From assembly GCF_018130505.1 (NCBI RefSeq), contig NZ_JAFCKH010000007.1:248001-312000 (forward strand): DNA of 64,000 bases, written 5' to 3'. How positions within the stretch are numbered: the stretch's first letter is position 1; every line of letters starts with the position of its first letter. This DNA is from Bradyrhizobium tropiciagri. Its GTDB lineage: Bacteria > Pseudomonadota > Alphaproteobacteria > Rhizobiales > Xanthobacteraceae. The notes under the pieces were generated by a model. The model ran no database searches, was not told where the DNA came from, and worked only from the letters and a program-made list of their open reading frames with translations. This document shows, piece by piece, positions 9,025 through 18,272 of the stretch. The position numbers were made by a program, and so were the translations under genes.

Positions 9025-11151
9025 ATGACGGGTCAGTACAAAAACGGCGGCAAGGCAATCAACGCCATTCTGCGCGATGCGAGTGGTCAGCTTCCGCACG
9101 GTGTCGATCCTCAGGTTCCGAACGTTGCCGATTCCCCGGTTCCGAACGGCGTTGATTTCAAGGATGTGACCGGCATCCTGTTCCGGCGCAAGGCCTGGGT
9201 CTTCGGGGTGGCTGCGGCCTTCTGCGCGATGGCGGTGACGTATGTCGCGTTCGCGCGGCCCGCCTATACCGCGACCGCCGAGGTCTATGTCGATCCACGC
9301 GACCGCCCGACGCCGAAGGACGAGCCCTCGGTGCAGAACTCCGTGCCCGGCGACGGCTTGCTGCTGGTTGAAAGCCAGCTGAAAATCATCACGTCCGGTG
9401 AAGTGCTGACGCGCGTCGTCGACGAGATGAAGCTGGCCAGCGATCCGGATTTCAACGGCCGGAACGACCTCACGGGCGCGATCAAGGCGCTGCTCGGATT
9501 ATCGCAGAACAAGCCTCCCGAACTGGTCGCCTTGCGCAATTTGCGCCTGAACACGGCGGTCAAGCGTAATGACCGTTCGTTCGTCATCGATATCATGGTG
9601 TCGGCCCGCACGCCTGAGCAGGCGGCTAGGCTCACCAACGCCGTGGCCAATGCCTTTCTGGAAGGGCAGGCCAGTGCAAACTCGAATTTCAACCGCCGCA
9701 TCTCGGACGCGATCACATCGCAGCTGGACCGGATGCGTGCTTCCGTCAACCAGTCGGAACAGGCTGTCGCAGCCTATAAGGCCGCCAACAATCTGGTGGG
9801 CGCGCGAAACAGATTGGTGACCGAGCAGGAGCTCGACGAAGCCAATACCCAACTGACGAATGCGAAGACGCGGCTGAACGAGATCCTGGCGCGCGTCAAG
9901 GTGATCGAATCGATCGAAGCCGGGGGCGCGCAGCTGGAGGCGCTGCCGGAAGCAGTGCAGTCGGCGACGATCGCGCAGCTTCGCGCCCGTGCAGCGGACG
10001 CTTCACGCGAAGAAGCGCAACTGGCGCTGATCAACGGTCCCAATCATCCGGCGCTCCGGTCTGCGCGCGCGCAGCTCCAGGACGTTCAGGTCGCGATCAA
10101 GAACGAAGTCAAGCTGATCGCCGCAGCGGTCCGCAACGCGGCCGCTGGCGAGCGAACCAACGTGCAGACGCTGCAAGCACGCTTCGATTCATTGAAGAAG
10201 CTCTCGGAGAACAACGAAAAGGTCATGGTGCCGCTGCGTGAGCTGGAGCGCAAGGCGGACTCCGATCGCGCCCTCTACGAGACGTTTCTCGCAAAGGCCA
10301 AGACCGCGGGCGTACAGGAAGTGATCGACACCACCAATATCAGGCTGATCTCGCAAGCGTCGCCACCGGATCGCAAAAGCTGGCCTCCGACCGCGATCAT
10401 CCTGGCCGTGGCACTGTTCGGCGGCCTTAGCCTCGGCGTCGTCCTGGCCCTGGCGCGCGAAAGCCTCGACAACGGGGGCGGGGGAGCACCGAAGCCGACC
10501 GCGCGGCGCGTAACTGTCTCGCCGCCGCTGCAGCCGGAAGTCGTCGCTCCCGTCAGAACGGAGCGCCCAGTCCGGTTGCGCGATTTTTCAGCGGAACTGC
10601 TCGGCGGGCCCTCGGGGCACTCGGTGCTGCTGGTCCGCGCCTCGTCCGAGGCCTCGCTTGATCTGGTCGCACTGGAACTGGCGCGTTCGGTCGAGGAGGC
10701 GGGGCAAAAGGTGATGGTCATCGATGCCGATCTGGCGCGCCATCCGGTGACGGCGCGCTTACGCTTCGGCCAACATGCTGGTTTCCGCGACGTGCTGGCC
10801 GGCAAGTCCGCTATCGGGGAGGTGGCCCGCGCATTGGGACGAACGAACATTCAAATCGTTCCGGTCGGCATCACGAAACTGGCTTCGCCGGACCGCCGGA
10901 TGCGTGCTTTGCTCTCGACTGCGTTGATCGCGGCGCGCGGCTTCGACTGCGTCATTATCGACGGCGGCGAACTGGGCGGGACACCATCCGAATTCGGGCT
11001 TTACGCCATGGCTGACGAGGTGATCTTCCTGGAGTCCGCGAGGGGCGCCAGGACGGATGATGCGCAGGTTCTGGCCGAACTGCTGAAGCACAACCGGATC
11101 AAGGCCAAATTCGTCATCGTGGAATCCGATCCCGAAACAGTGGCGGCATGA
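9025..11151 (+). CDS. Wzz/GumC-type polysaccharide co-polymerase with degenerate BY-kinase domain
   Basis: Inner-membrane protein of about 708 residues controlling chain length or export of an exopolysaccharide. Order: a short N-terminal region with three 8-residue repeats (residues 24-47), a first helix near 60-80, a Wzz domain with PAYTATAEVYVDP, a long periplasmic coiled coil, a second helix near 453-475 and a C-terminal ParA/BY-kinase-like domain. That domain keeps the Walker A' strand (VMVIDADLARHP, about 563-574) and a Walker B-like CVIIDGGE, but the P-loop position reads VRASSEASLD with no GK[ST], and there is no C-terminal tyrosine cluster. It is therefore unlikely to be an active tyrosine kinase. 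A GTG at 8998 is an alternative start. Confidence 0.85.
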   Translation: MTGQYKNGGKAINAILRDASGQLPHGVDPQVPNVADSPVPNGVDFKDVTGILFRRKAWVFGVAAAFCAMAVTYVAFARPAYTATAEVYVDPRDRPTPKDEPSVQNSVPGDGLLLVESQLKIITSGEVLTRVVDEMKLASDPDFNGRNDLTGAIKALLGLSQNKPPELVALRNLRLNTAVKRNDRSFVIDIMVSARTPEQAARLTNAVANAFLEGQASANSNFNRRISDAITSQLDRMRASVNQSEQAVAAYKAANNLVGARNRLVTEQELDEANTQLTNAKTRLNEILARVKVIESIEAGGAQLEALPEAVQSATIAQLRARAADASREEAQLALINGPNHPALRSARAQLQDVQVAIKNEVKLIAAAVRNAAAGERTNVQTLQARFDSLKKLSENNEKVMVPLRELERKADSDRALYETFLAKAKTAGVQEVIDTTNIRLISQASPPDRKSWPPTAIILAVALFGGLSLGVVLALARESLDNGGGGAPKPTARRVTVSPPLQPEVVAPVRTERPVRLRDFSAELLGGPSGHSVLLVRASSEASLDLVALELARSVEEAGQKVMVIDADLARHPVTARLRFGQHAGFRDVLAGKSAIGEVARALGRTNIQIVPVGITKLASPDRRMRALLSTALIAARGFDCVIIDGGELGGTPSEFGLYAMADEVIFLESARGARTDDAQVLAELLKHNRIKAKFVIVESDPETVAA
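9094..9165 (+). repeat. Three tandem 24-bp units in the co-polymerase gene
   Basis: Units begin CCGCACGGTGTC, CCGAACGTTGCC and CCGAACGGCGTT at 9094, 9118 and 9142, diverged but in register. They encode PHGVDPQV, PNVADSPV and PNGVDFKD in the cytoplasmic N-terminal tail just before the first membrane helix. The third unit decays at its end. Confidence 0.55.
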
Positions 11152-11152
11152 A

Positions 11153-12481
11153 TTGAGCAGTCGCGTTGCCGGAGACGAAGTTACGCTCTCGCACGCCGCG
11201 CCGCCTGCAGGGACGATCAGACTGAGGTTGCCGTTTGCCGGCCCGCGCATGCAGAACCTGCTCGCGGCCTATGTCGTCGTCCTGTTGTTCGTGCCCTCGA
11301 CCCTGCTTGATCTCGTCGGCTATGACTATTCGTCGATCGGCGGGTTGCCGCTGACCAAGATACACTTCGCCACCTATTTCATCGTCTTCGTGTTCCTGGC
11401 CTTCCTCGTCTCGTATCCGCGCAAGGCCGACCTTGCCCGCTACTATCTCGCGACCAAGCTCGGGACGATCTACTTCTTCTTTGCGGCGACGTTTGCGGTG
11501 GTCAACATCGTCATCGACAAACGAAGCGGATTCGGGATGTATTTCGACACCGATCTGCATCTGTTTCTGTGCTGCATGCTGGTGCCGTTCGTGCCGCCGC
11601 ACGACATGGACCGGCTCGAACGCCTGCTGCATTGGTTTTTCGCGCTCAATGCGGTTGTCGGCATTTTCGAGCTCGTCTCCGGCATCAACGTCTTTCCGCT
11701 CATGACATACTCTCCGGACGGCTACTCGACGCTGGAGCCGCGGTCGACCGCCTTTCTCAGCCATCCGCTTCACGCGGCAAGCGTCACCTGTGCCTACATC
11801 GTTAGCCTGCTGCTCGGCGCCGGCAGGCTGCTGCGGCCGAATTTGCGCGTTCCGATGATTGCCTTGCAAATGACGGCGCTGCTGGCCTTCGGCGGCAGGA
11901 CCGCCTTTCTGCTGACCCTGATCATCGTCGCCTTCGCCTTGCTGTGGCAGGTGCTGCGGTTCGCCGGGGGAAAGCCCGTTCCCCGCATCCATGTGATCCT
12001 TGCCGTCGCGGTCGTCCCGGTCGGGATCGCTGCCATCGCCGTTCTGGCCTACGCCGGCTTCTTCGATCAGTTCCTCGATCGCTTCACGGAGGACGGCGGC
12101 AGCGCCCGCAGCCGCGTCTTGATGTTGCCGTTGCTGTGGTCGTTCGACTGGACGGACTTTCTCTGGGGCGCGAACACCGATTACGTGCGGGCGCAAGTCT
12201 ATACGTTCGGCCTCGAGTGGGGCGTCGAGAATCCTTTTCTTCAGATGAGCGTCTACCAGGGTGTGGTGGTCGCATCCCTCGTCATGTCGGGGCTGCTGCT
12301 GCTGCTGTATGATGTCTACAAGCGGCTTGAGCCATACGTGATCTTTCCGATCGTCACCTACCTGATGCTTTGCAACACCTTCGGATCATTCGCGGGTCGC
12401 TTCGTCAATTTCTCGATCTTCATCGTCATCGTCTCCACGCTGTTCCGGCGGCGGGACGTCTCGCGGGATTACGTGACCTGA
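11153..12481 (+). CDS. VpsF/Wzy-like polysaccharide polymerase
   Basis: Integral membrane protein of up to 442 residues with about ten to eleven hydrophobic helices, a soluble loop near residues 320-360 (FLDRFTEDGGSARSRV) and the general look of the O-antigen ligase/polymerase and VpsF families. The SARSRV segment before the last helices resembles the RxxxW/Gx-type loop used by Wzy polymerases. It starts two bases after the co-polymerase stop, so the two are coupled. The start is a TTG at 11153; an ATG at 11249, just before the first helix, is also plausible. Probably polymerises or ligates repeat units in the periplasmic face of the membrane. Confidence 0.75.
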   Translation: MSSRVAGDEVTLSHAAPPAGTIRLRLPFAGPRMQNLLAAYVVVLLFVPSTLLDLVGYDYSSIGGLPLTKIHFATYFIVFVFLAFLVSYPRKADLARYYLATKLGTIYFFFAATFAVVNIVIDKRSGFGMYFDTDLHLFLCCMLVPFVPPHDMDRLERLLHWFFALNAVVGIFELVSGINVFPLMTYSPDGYSTLEPRSTAFLSHPLHAASVTCAYIVSLLLGAGRLLRPNLRVPMIALQMTALLAFGGRTAFLLTLIIVAFALLWQVLRFAGGKPVPRIHVILAVAVVPVGIAAIAVLAYAGFFDQFLDRFTEDGGSARSRVLMLPLLWSFDWTDFLWGANTDYVRAQVYTFGLEWGVENPFLQMSVYQGVVVASLVMSGLLLLLYDVYKRLEPYVIFPIVTYLMLCNTFGSFAGRFVNFSIFIVIVSTLFRRRDVSRDYVT

Positions 12482-12494
12482 CGAGGATCAACTC

Positions 12495-13805
12495 ATGGCC
12501 GCCCTTGCATTGGACTCGCACATCGCTCCCCCCGCCATTGTGCTTCAGGTTGGCGAAAGCGAGCGTCCCTCGGCGCGCGGCGGCCGACTCCTGCCGCCCG
12601 GTTTCCTGAGCACGTCGGGCAGTCAGATCGTGGATGCTGCCGGCCGCAGTGTCCGCATCGCATCGATCGGCTGGAACGGAACGGATAGCCCGCCGGGTGC
12701 GGTGCTCGCGGGTCTTTGGCGCGTGAGCTACCGGACGGTGCTGGATTCGATCGTCGGAGGTGGATTCAACACGGTCAGAATCCCCTGGACCGACGCCGGT
12801 CTCGATGCACGGCTCAATGGCTATAACGATCGGCTCGGCTGGATTCACACCAGCCTGAACTGGGATCTGGTCGCCGATCCGGCGCCGGATGCCAATGGGC
12901 ACTATCGCTACGTCACCACGATGCAGCTGTTCGACAAGGTCGTCAGCTACGCCGGACAAATCGGCCTGAAGGTGATTTTCGACCATCACAACAACGAAGG
13001 CACCGAGCAGAAGAACGGTCTGTGGTTTGATCTGGGACCGGGAAGCGCGAGCAGGGACGGCGGCGTCAAGGGGCGGGTCACCGCCGAAACGTTCAGGCAG
13101 AATTGGCAGCGGATCGCCCGGGCATTCGCCGGAAATGCCACGGTGATCGGCTTCGATCTGCATAACGAGCCGAACGGTGAAAAGGGCCGCATCACCTGGG
13201 GAGACGGCGGGCCGACGGACATCAAGGCGATGTGCGAAAGCGTGGGTTCGGCGATTCAGTCGGTCAACAAGGACGCGCTGATCATCTGTCCCGGGCCGTT
13301 CTTCTACGCGCCGCCGCCGCCAGCCTCGGGGATGGATCCGAAATACGCCGCGCCTGCGGGAAATCTGACCGCCGCGGGTACCAATCCGGTGAAATTGCCG
13401 ATTGCAAACAAACTCGTCTACACCGTTCATGAGTATCCGGATGAAGTCTCCGATATTGCGCGATTTGGCCTCGCACAAAGTGGAACGGACTATGTCGATC
13501 GGATGAACCGGAGCTGGGGCTATCTGGTCCGCGACAACATCGCGCCGGTCTGGATCGGCGAAATGGGTTCGTCGCTACGGACACCTGCCGACCGTGACTG
13601 GGCCGCGTCATTGATCGGATACATGACGGGTGAATATGCCAGGCAAGGCGGCCCGGCGTTTGGTCCCGGCCAGCAGCCCATCAGCGCCAGTTGGTGGTTG
13701 ATCGGCCCATCGAACGATCCGCCCTACGGCATCCAAACCGAATGGGGCATCGGCAATTATCGCCCCGAACAGCAGGACATCACCGACCGCATGCTGATGC
13801 GATAG
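12495..13805 (+). CDS. Glycoside hydrolase family 5 (cellulase-like)
   Basis: Beta-glycanase-like enzyme of 436 residues. The GH5 barrel begins at RIASIGWNGTDSP; strand 3 has NTVRIPWTDAG, the acid/base Glu225 lies in FDLHNEPN and the nucleophile Glu356 in VWIGEMGSS, with HEY between them. There is no N-terminal signal peptide: the first 40 residues are mixed polar (MAALALDSHIAPPAIVLQ). Placed 13 bases after the polymerase, it probably trims or turns over the polysaccharide made by this locus, but export would need a non-classical route, or it works inside the cell. It converges with queF with only three bases between stops. Confidence 0.88.
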   Translation: MAALALDSHIAPPAIVLQVGESERPSARGGRLLPPGFLSTSGSQIVDAAGRSVRIASIGWNGTDSPPGAVLAGLWRVSYRTVLDSIVGGGFNTVRIPWTDAGLDARLNGYNDRLGWIHTSLNWDLVADPAPDANGHYRYVTTMQLFDKVVSYAGQIGLKVIFDHHNNEGTEQKNGLWFDLGPGSASRDGGVKGRVTAETFRQNWQRIARAFAGNATVIGFDLHNEPNGEKGRITWGDGGPTDIKAMCESVGSAIQSVNKDALIICPGPFFYAPPPPASGMDPKYAAPAGNLTAAGTNPVKLPIANKLVYTVHEYPDEVSDIARFGLAQSGTDYVDRMNRSWGYLVRDNIAPVWIGEMGSSLRTPADRDWAASLIGYMTGEYARQGGPAFGPGQQPISASWWLIGPSNDPPYGIQTEWGIGNYRPEQQDITDRMLMR

Positions 13806-13808
13806 ACG

Positions 13809-14285
13809 TCAGCCGCGCCCGCGATAGGGTGCGACGCCCTGATCGGGAACCCAGATGCCCTTCGGCAGGCGGCCGGTCTGGAAGAACACGTCGATCGGGA
13901 TGCCGCCGCGCGGATACCAGTAGCCGCCGATGCGCAGCCATTTCGGCTTGATCTCGTCCGCAATGCGCCGGCCGATCATCACGGTGCAATCCTCGTGGAA
14001 GGCGCCGTGGTTGCGGAAGCTCGCGGCGAACAACTTCAGTGACTTGGATTCGAGCAGAAAGCGGCCGGGCACGTAGTCGATCACCAGATGAGCGAAATCC
14101 GGTTGTCCCGTCACCGGGCAGATCGAGGTGAACTCAGGCACGGTGAAGCGCACCAGATAATCGGTACCAGCCTGCGGATTGGGGACGCGGTCGAGCTTGG
14201 CCTGCTCCGGCGTGTCGGGCCACTCCACCGCGCGGCCGAGTTGCAGGTCGCCTGAGGGCTTCGATTTGCTGGACTTTTTCGCCAT
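13809..14285 (-). CDS. queF: NADPH-dependent 7-cyano-7-deazaguanine reductase
   Basis: Reduces preQ0 to preQ1 in queuosine tRNA-modification synthesis. At 158 residues it is the short, unimodular type. Cys56 in [12 protein letters not shown] forms the thioimide with substrate, Asp63 follows, and ESKSLKLF with the [10 protein letters not shown] segment (His97, Glu98) completes the T-fold active site. The Lys-rich start MAKKSSKSK is common. I saw no preQ1 riboswitch-like aptamer in the 120 bases upstream toward eno, and no other queuosine genes in the window. Confidence 0.96.
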   Translation of the reverse strand: MAKKSSKSKPSGDLQLGRAVEWPDTPEQAKLDRVPNPQAGTDYLVRFTVPEFTSICPVTGQPDFAHLVIDYVPGRFLLESKSLKLFAASFRNHGAFHEDCTVMIGRRIADEIKPKWLRIGGYWYPRGGIPIDVFFQTGRLPKGIWVPDQGVAPYRGRG

Positions 14286-14367
14286 TGGTGGGGTCTCCGT
14301 GGGGTCCTCTTAGCTAATGATAGCGGGCCCGTCACCCGGCCTTTTCGGCCCCGATGCATTGCGCTAG

Positions 14368-15693
<1,326 letters not shown>

Positions 15694-15738
15694 CGCCCCA
15701 ACTGATCGGAACCAAGACCATAAAGCAGGGAGGTCGGG

Positions 15739-16878
15739 ATGAGCGACGGCAAGAGCGGGCTGCAACTGCGTTCGCTGCTCAAGAAGGATGGCGAGCTGGA
15801 ATTGTCGCTGGTCAATGTCCCGACCCCCGAGCCCGGACCCGACGAGGTCGTGGTCCGGGTCGAGGCGACGCCGATCAACCCGTCCGACCTCGGCCTCTTG
15901 ATCGGTCCGGCCGACATGTCGGCGGCCAAGGTCTCCGGGACAAGGGAATTGCCTGTGGTGACCGCCCGGGTGCCCGAGGCGGCGCTGGGCGGGCTGACCG
16001 CGCGGCTCGACGAGTCCATGCCGGTCGGCAATGAGGGCGCGGGCGTCGTGATCCGGACCGGGTCGTCCGATGCCGCCAAGGCGCTGATGGGCCGCACCGT
16101 CGCGATGATCGGTGGCGCAATGTATGCGCAATACCGCACGCTGCGGGTGGGCGAATGCCTGCCGCTGCCCGATGGCACCACGCCGGCCGAAGGCGCATCC
16201 TGCTTCGTCAATCCGCTGACCGCACTCGGCATGACCGAGACGATGCGGCGCGAGGGCCACAAGGCGCTGGTGCACACCGCCGCGGCGTCGAACCTCGGCC
16301 AGATGCTCAACAAGATCTGCCTCAAGGACGGCATCGGCCTCGTCAACATCGTGCGCAACAAGGAGCAGGCCGACATCCTGCACAAGATCGGCGCCAAGCA
16401 CGTCGTCGATTCCTCGTTGCCCACTTTCATGGACGATCTCACGGGCGCGCTGGTCGAGACCGGCGCCACCATCGCATTCGACGCGATCGGCGGCGGCAAG
16501 CTGGCCGGCCAGATCCTGGTCGCGATGGAGACCGCGATCAACAAGACCGCCAAGGCTTACAGCCGCTACGGCTCGAACGTGCACAAGCAGGTCTATGTCT
16601 ATGGCAGCCTCGATACCCATTCGATCGAGCTGCCGCGCGGCTTCGGCATGGCCTGGGGCGTCGGCGGCTGGCTGCTGTTCCCGTTCCTGATGAAGATCGG
16701 TCCGGAGGCAGGCAACAAGCTGCGCCAGCGCGTGGTGGCGGAATTGAAGACCACCTTCGCCAGCCACTACACCAAAGTGGTGTCGCTGCAGGAGGTGCTG
16801 CAGCTCAGCAACATCGCCGTCTACAACAAGCGCGCGACCGGCGAGAAATTCCTGATCAACCCGAACAAGGCGATGTAG
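15739..16878 (+). CDS. Quinone-reductase-like MDR dehydrogenase
   Basis: Medium-chain dehydrogenase/reductase of 379 residues. The N-terminal GroES-like domain carries the family pattern (GPDEVVVRVEATPINPSDLGLL), and the Rossmann domain has HTAAASNLGQMLNKIC followed by GLVNIVRNKEQADIL. The catalytic and structural zinc cysteines of alcohol dehydrogenases are absent, which puts it nearer the NADPH:quinone oxidoreductase/enoyl-reductase branch. It follows eno by 45 bases with an AGGGAGG site. Substrate unknown. Confidence 0.85.
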   Translation: MSDGKSGLQLRSLLKKDGELELSLVNVPTPEPGPDEVVVRVEATPINPSDLGLLIGPADMSAAKVSGTRELPVVTARVPEAALGGLTARLDESMPVGNEGAGVVIRTGSSDAAKALMGRTVAMIGGAMYAQYRTLRVGECLPLPDGTTPAEGASCFVNPLTALGMTETMRREGHKALVHTAAASNLGQMLNKICLKDGIGLVNIVRNKEQADILHKIGAKHVVDSSLPTFMDDLTGALVETGATIAFDAIGGGKLAGQILVAMETAINKTAKAYSRYGSNVHKQVYVYGSLDTHSIELPRGFGMAWGVGGWLLFPFLMKIGPEAGNKLRQRVVAELKTTFASHYTKVVSLQEVLQLSNIAVYNKRATGEKFLINPNKAM

Positions 16879-16911
16879 CCGCGCCAGTCGCGCTCAAGAA
16901 CCCGTAGCCCT

Positions 16912-16997
16912 GTAGCCCGGATGTAGCGAAGCGCAATCCGGGACCGCGCTGTCCGCGTATAGAGGCCCCGGATTTCGCTTCGCTGCATCCGGGCTAC
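16912..16997. repeat. Palindromic element, family A, copy 1
   Basis: Imperfect inverted repeat of 86 bp: GTAGCCCGGATGTAGCG on the left, CGCTGCATCCGGGCTAC on the right, with an internal CGGATTTCGCTT. Related copies sit at 58247, 61322 and 61538. Intergenic, between the dehydrogenase and the FMN reductase; resembles REP/BIME-type elements. Confidence 0.85.
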
Positions 16998-17145
16998 GAT
17001 GCTACGCGCGGTCGTGTCGGTCGGCCGGATTTCCCGAACGCTGCGTTTCCGGAATTCGCTGATCCATGCACTTGCATCTTTCTCGCCGCACCGGTAGGTG
17101 AAGGCCTGTCCCGGTTCACAAGCCAAACGTCCGAAGGAATTTGCT

Positions 17146-17697
17146 ATGGCCTATAACATCGTCACGATCGTCGGCAGCATCCGCAAGCAGAGCTTCTCGC
17201 TCAAGATCGCCAATGCGCTGGCCAAGCTCGCGCCCGCCTCACTCAAGCTCGACGTCACGACGCTCGAGGGCATTTCCTTCTTCAACCAGGACCTCGAGGC
17301 GGCGCCGCCGGCGGACTGGCTGGTCTTCCGCGAGAAGCTGCAGAAGTCGAACGGCGTGCTGTTCGTGACCCCCGAATACAACCGTTCGATCCCGGGCGTG
17401 CTGAAGAACGCGATCGACGTCGCCTCGCGGCCCTATGGCAAGAGTTCGTTCCTCGGCAAGCCGGTCGGCATCGTCTCCAACTCGCCCGGTCCGCTCGGCG
17501 GCGTCAGCGCCGCAAAGCACCTGCAGAACATCCTGCCCGGCATCGCCGGCCCGATCCTCGGCCAGCCGGAGACCTATCTCAACGGCGTCGGCGATGCCTT
17601 TAACGAGAGCGGCGAACTCACCAAAGAGGCGTTGAAGGGCGTGTTGCAGCAATATCTCGACGCGTTTGCGGCGTTCATCGAGAAGCAGAACCGCTGA
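17146..17697 (+). CDS. NAD(P)H-dependent FMN reductase
   Basis: Flavodoxin-fold oxidoreductase of 183 residues similar to ChrR/YieF and azobenzene reductases. The phosphate-binding loop GSIRKQSFSLKIANAL binds FMN, and VTPEYNRSIPGVLKNAIDVASRP is the conserved second flavin segment, followed by SNSPGPLGGVSAAKHL. The ATG at 17146 has AAGGAA upstream; an earlier in-frame ATG at 17098 would add 16 non-conserved residues. Family members reduce quinones, chromate or azo compounds. It is flanked by palindromic elements on both sides and looks monocistronic. Confidence 0.92.
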   Translation: MAYNIVTIVGSIRKQSFSLKIANALAKLAPASLKLDVTTLEGISFFNQDLEAAPPADWLVFREKLQKSNGVLFVTPEYNRSIPGVLKNAIDVASRPYGKSSFLGKPVGIVSNSPGPLGGVSAAKHLQNILPGIAGPILGQPETYLNGVGDAFNESGELTKEALKGVLQQYLDAFAAFIEKQNR

Positions 17698-17699
17698 CA

Positions 17700-17745
17700 G
17701 CATGATCCGGAAAAGTGCGTAGCGGTTTTCCGAACAAGATCATGC
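17700..17745. repeat. Short nested palindrome (family E)
   Basis: GCATGATC pairs with GATCATGC, and inside it CGGAAAA pairs with TTTTCCG, separated by GTGCGTAGCGG. It begins three bases after the FMN reductase stop codon. Could serve as a terminator or mRNA 3'-end structure. One copy only in this window. Confidence 0.7.
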
Positions 17746-17786
17746 TCATATAAGGGCCTTAGCGGTCCATTAACTGCCATGGCCGC

Positions 17787-18113
17787 ATGGTCGCGGCCAT
17801 GGTCTCCCGCACGCGACTCAAATCGATCCTCACCGGCCTCGCCCTCTACACGATGGCGGCGCTGATGGTCGGCTATTTCGGGGTCAACGCCTACACCGGC
17901 AAATACGGTCTCAACGCCCGGCAGGAGCTCGACCAGGAGATCATCGCGCTGACCTCCGAGCTGGCGCGGCTGAAGAAGGAGCGGGCCGAGAGCGAGCAGC
18001 GGGTGTCGCTGCTGCGGACCGACCGCGTCGACCCAGACATGCTGGACGAGCGCGCGCGCTACCAGCTCGACTATGCCAATCCGCGGGACCTGGTTCGGAT
18101 CAACAAGAACTGA
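17787..18113 (+). CDS. FtsB/DivIC-type septum formation initiator
   Basis: Bitopic division protein of 108 residues: a short cytoplasmic start, one helix (LTGLALYTMAALMVGYFGVNAYTG, written in pieces), then a coiled coil (QELDQEIIALTSELARLKKE) in the periplasm and the family C-terminus LDERARYQLDYANP. FtsB bridges FtsL and FtsQ in the divisome. The gene sits between eno and pdhA, the usual place in alphaproteobacteria. An ATG at 17799 is an alternative start. The symbol ftsB is likely but not certain. Confidence 0.9.
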   Translation: MVAAMVSRTRLKSILTGLALYTMAALMVGYFGVNAYTGKYGLNARQELDQEIIALTSELARLKKERAESEQRVSLLRTDRVDPDMLDERARYQLDYANPRDLVRINKN

Positions 18114-18272
18114 CGCGTTCTCAAATTTCAAAAACCTCCGCGCGCTATCACAAAAGTGTCGCGCCGCGTTGCAGTGCGGCATAGCAATTATTCGTCCGTC
18201 GCACGCGCTTCTTCCAAGGCGATTTGAGTTGGGTTAGAGAGGGTTTTCCAACTTCTCTCACCCGGAATTGCC

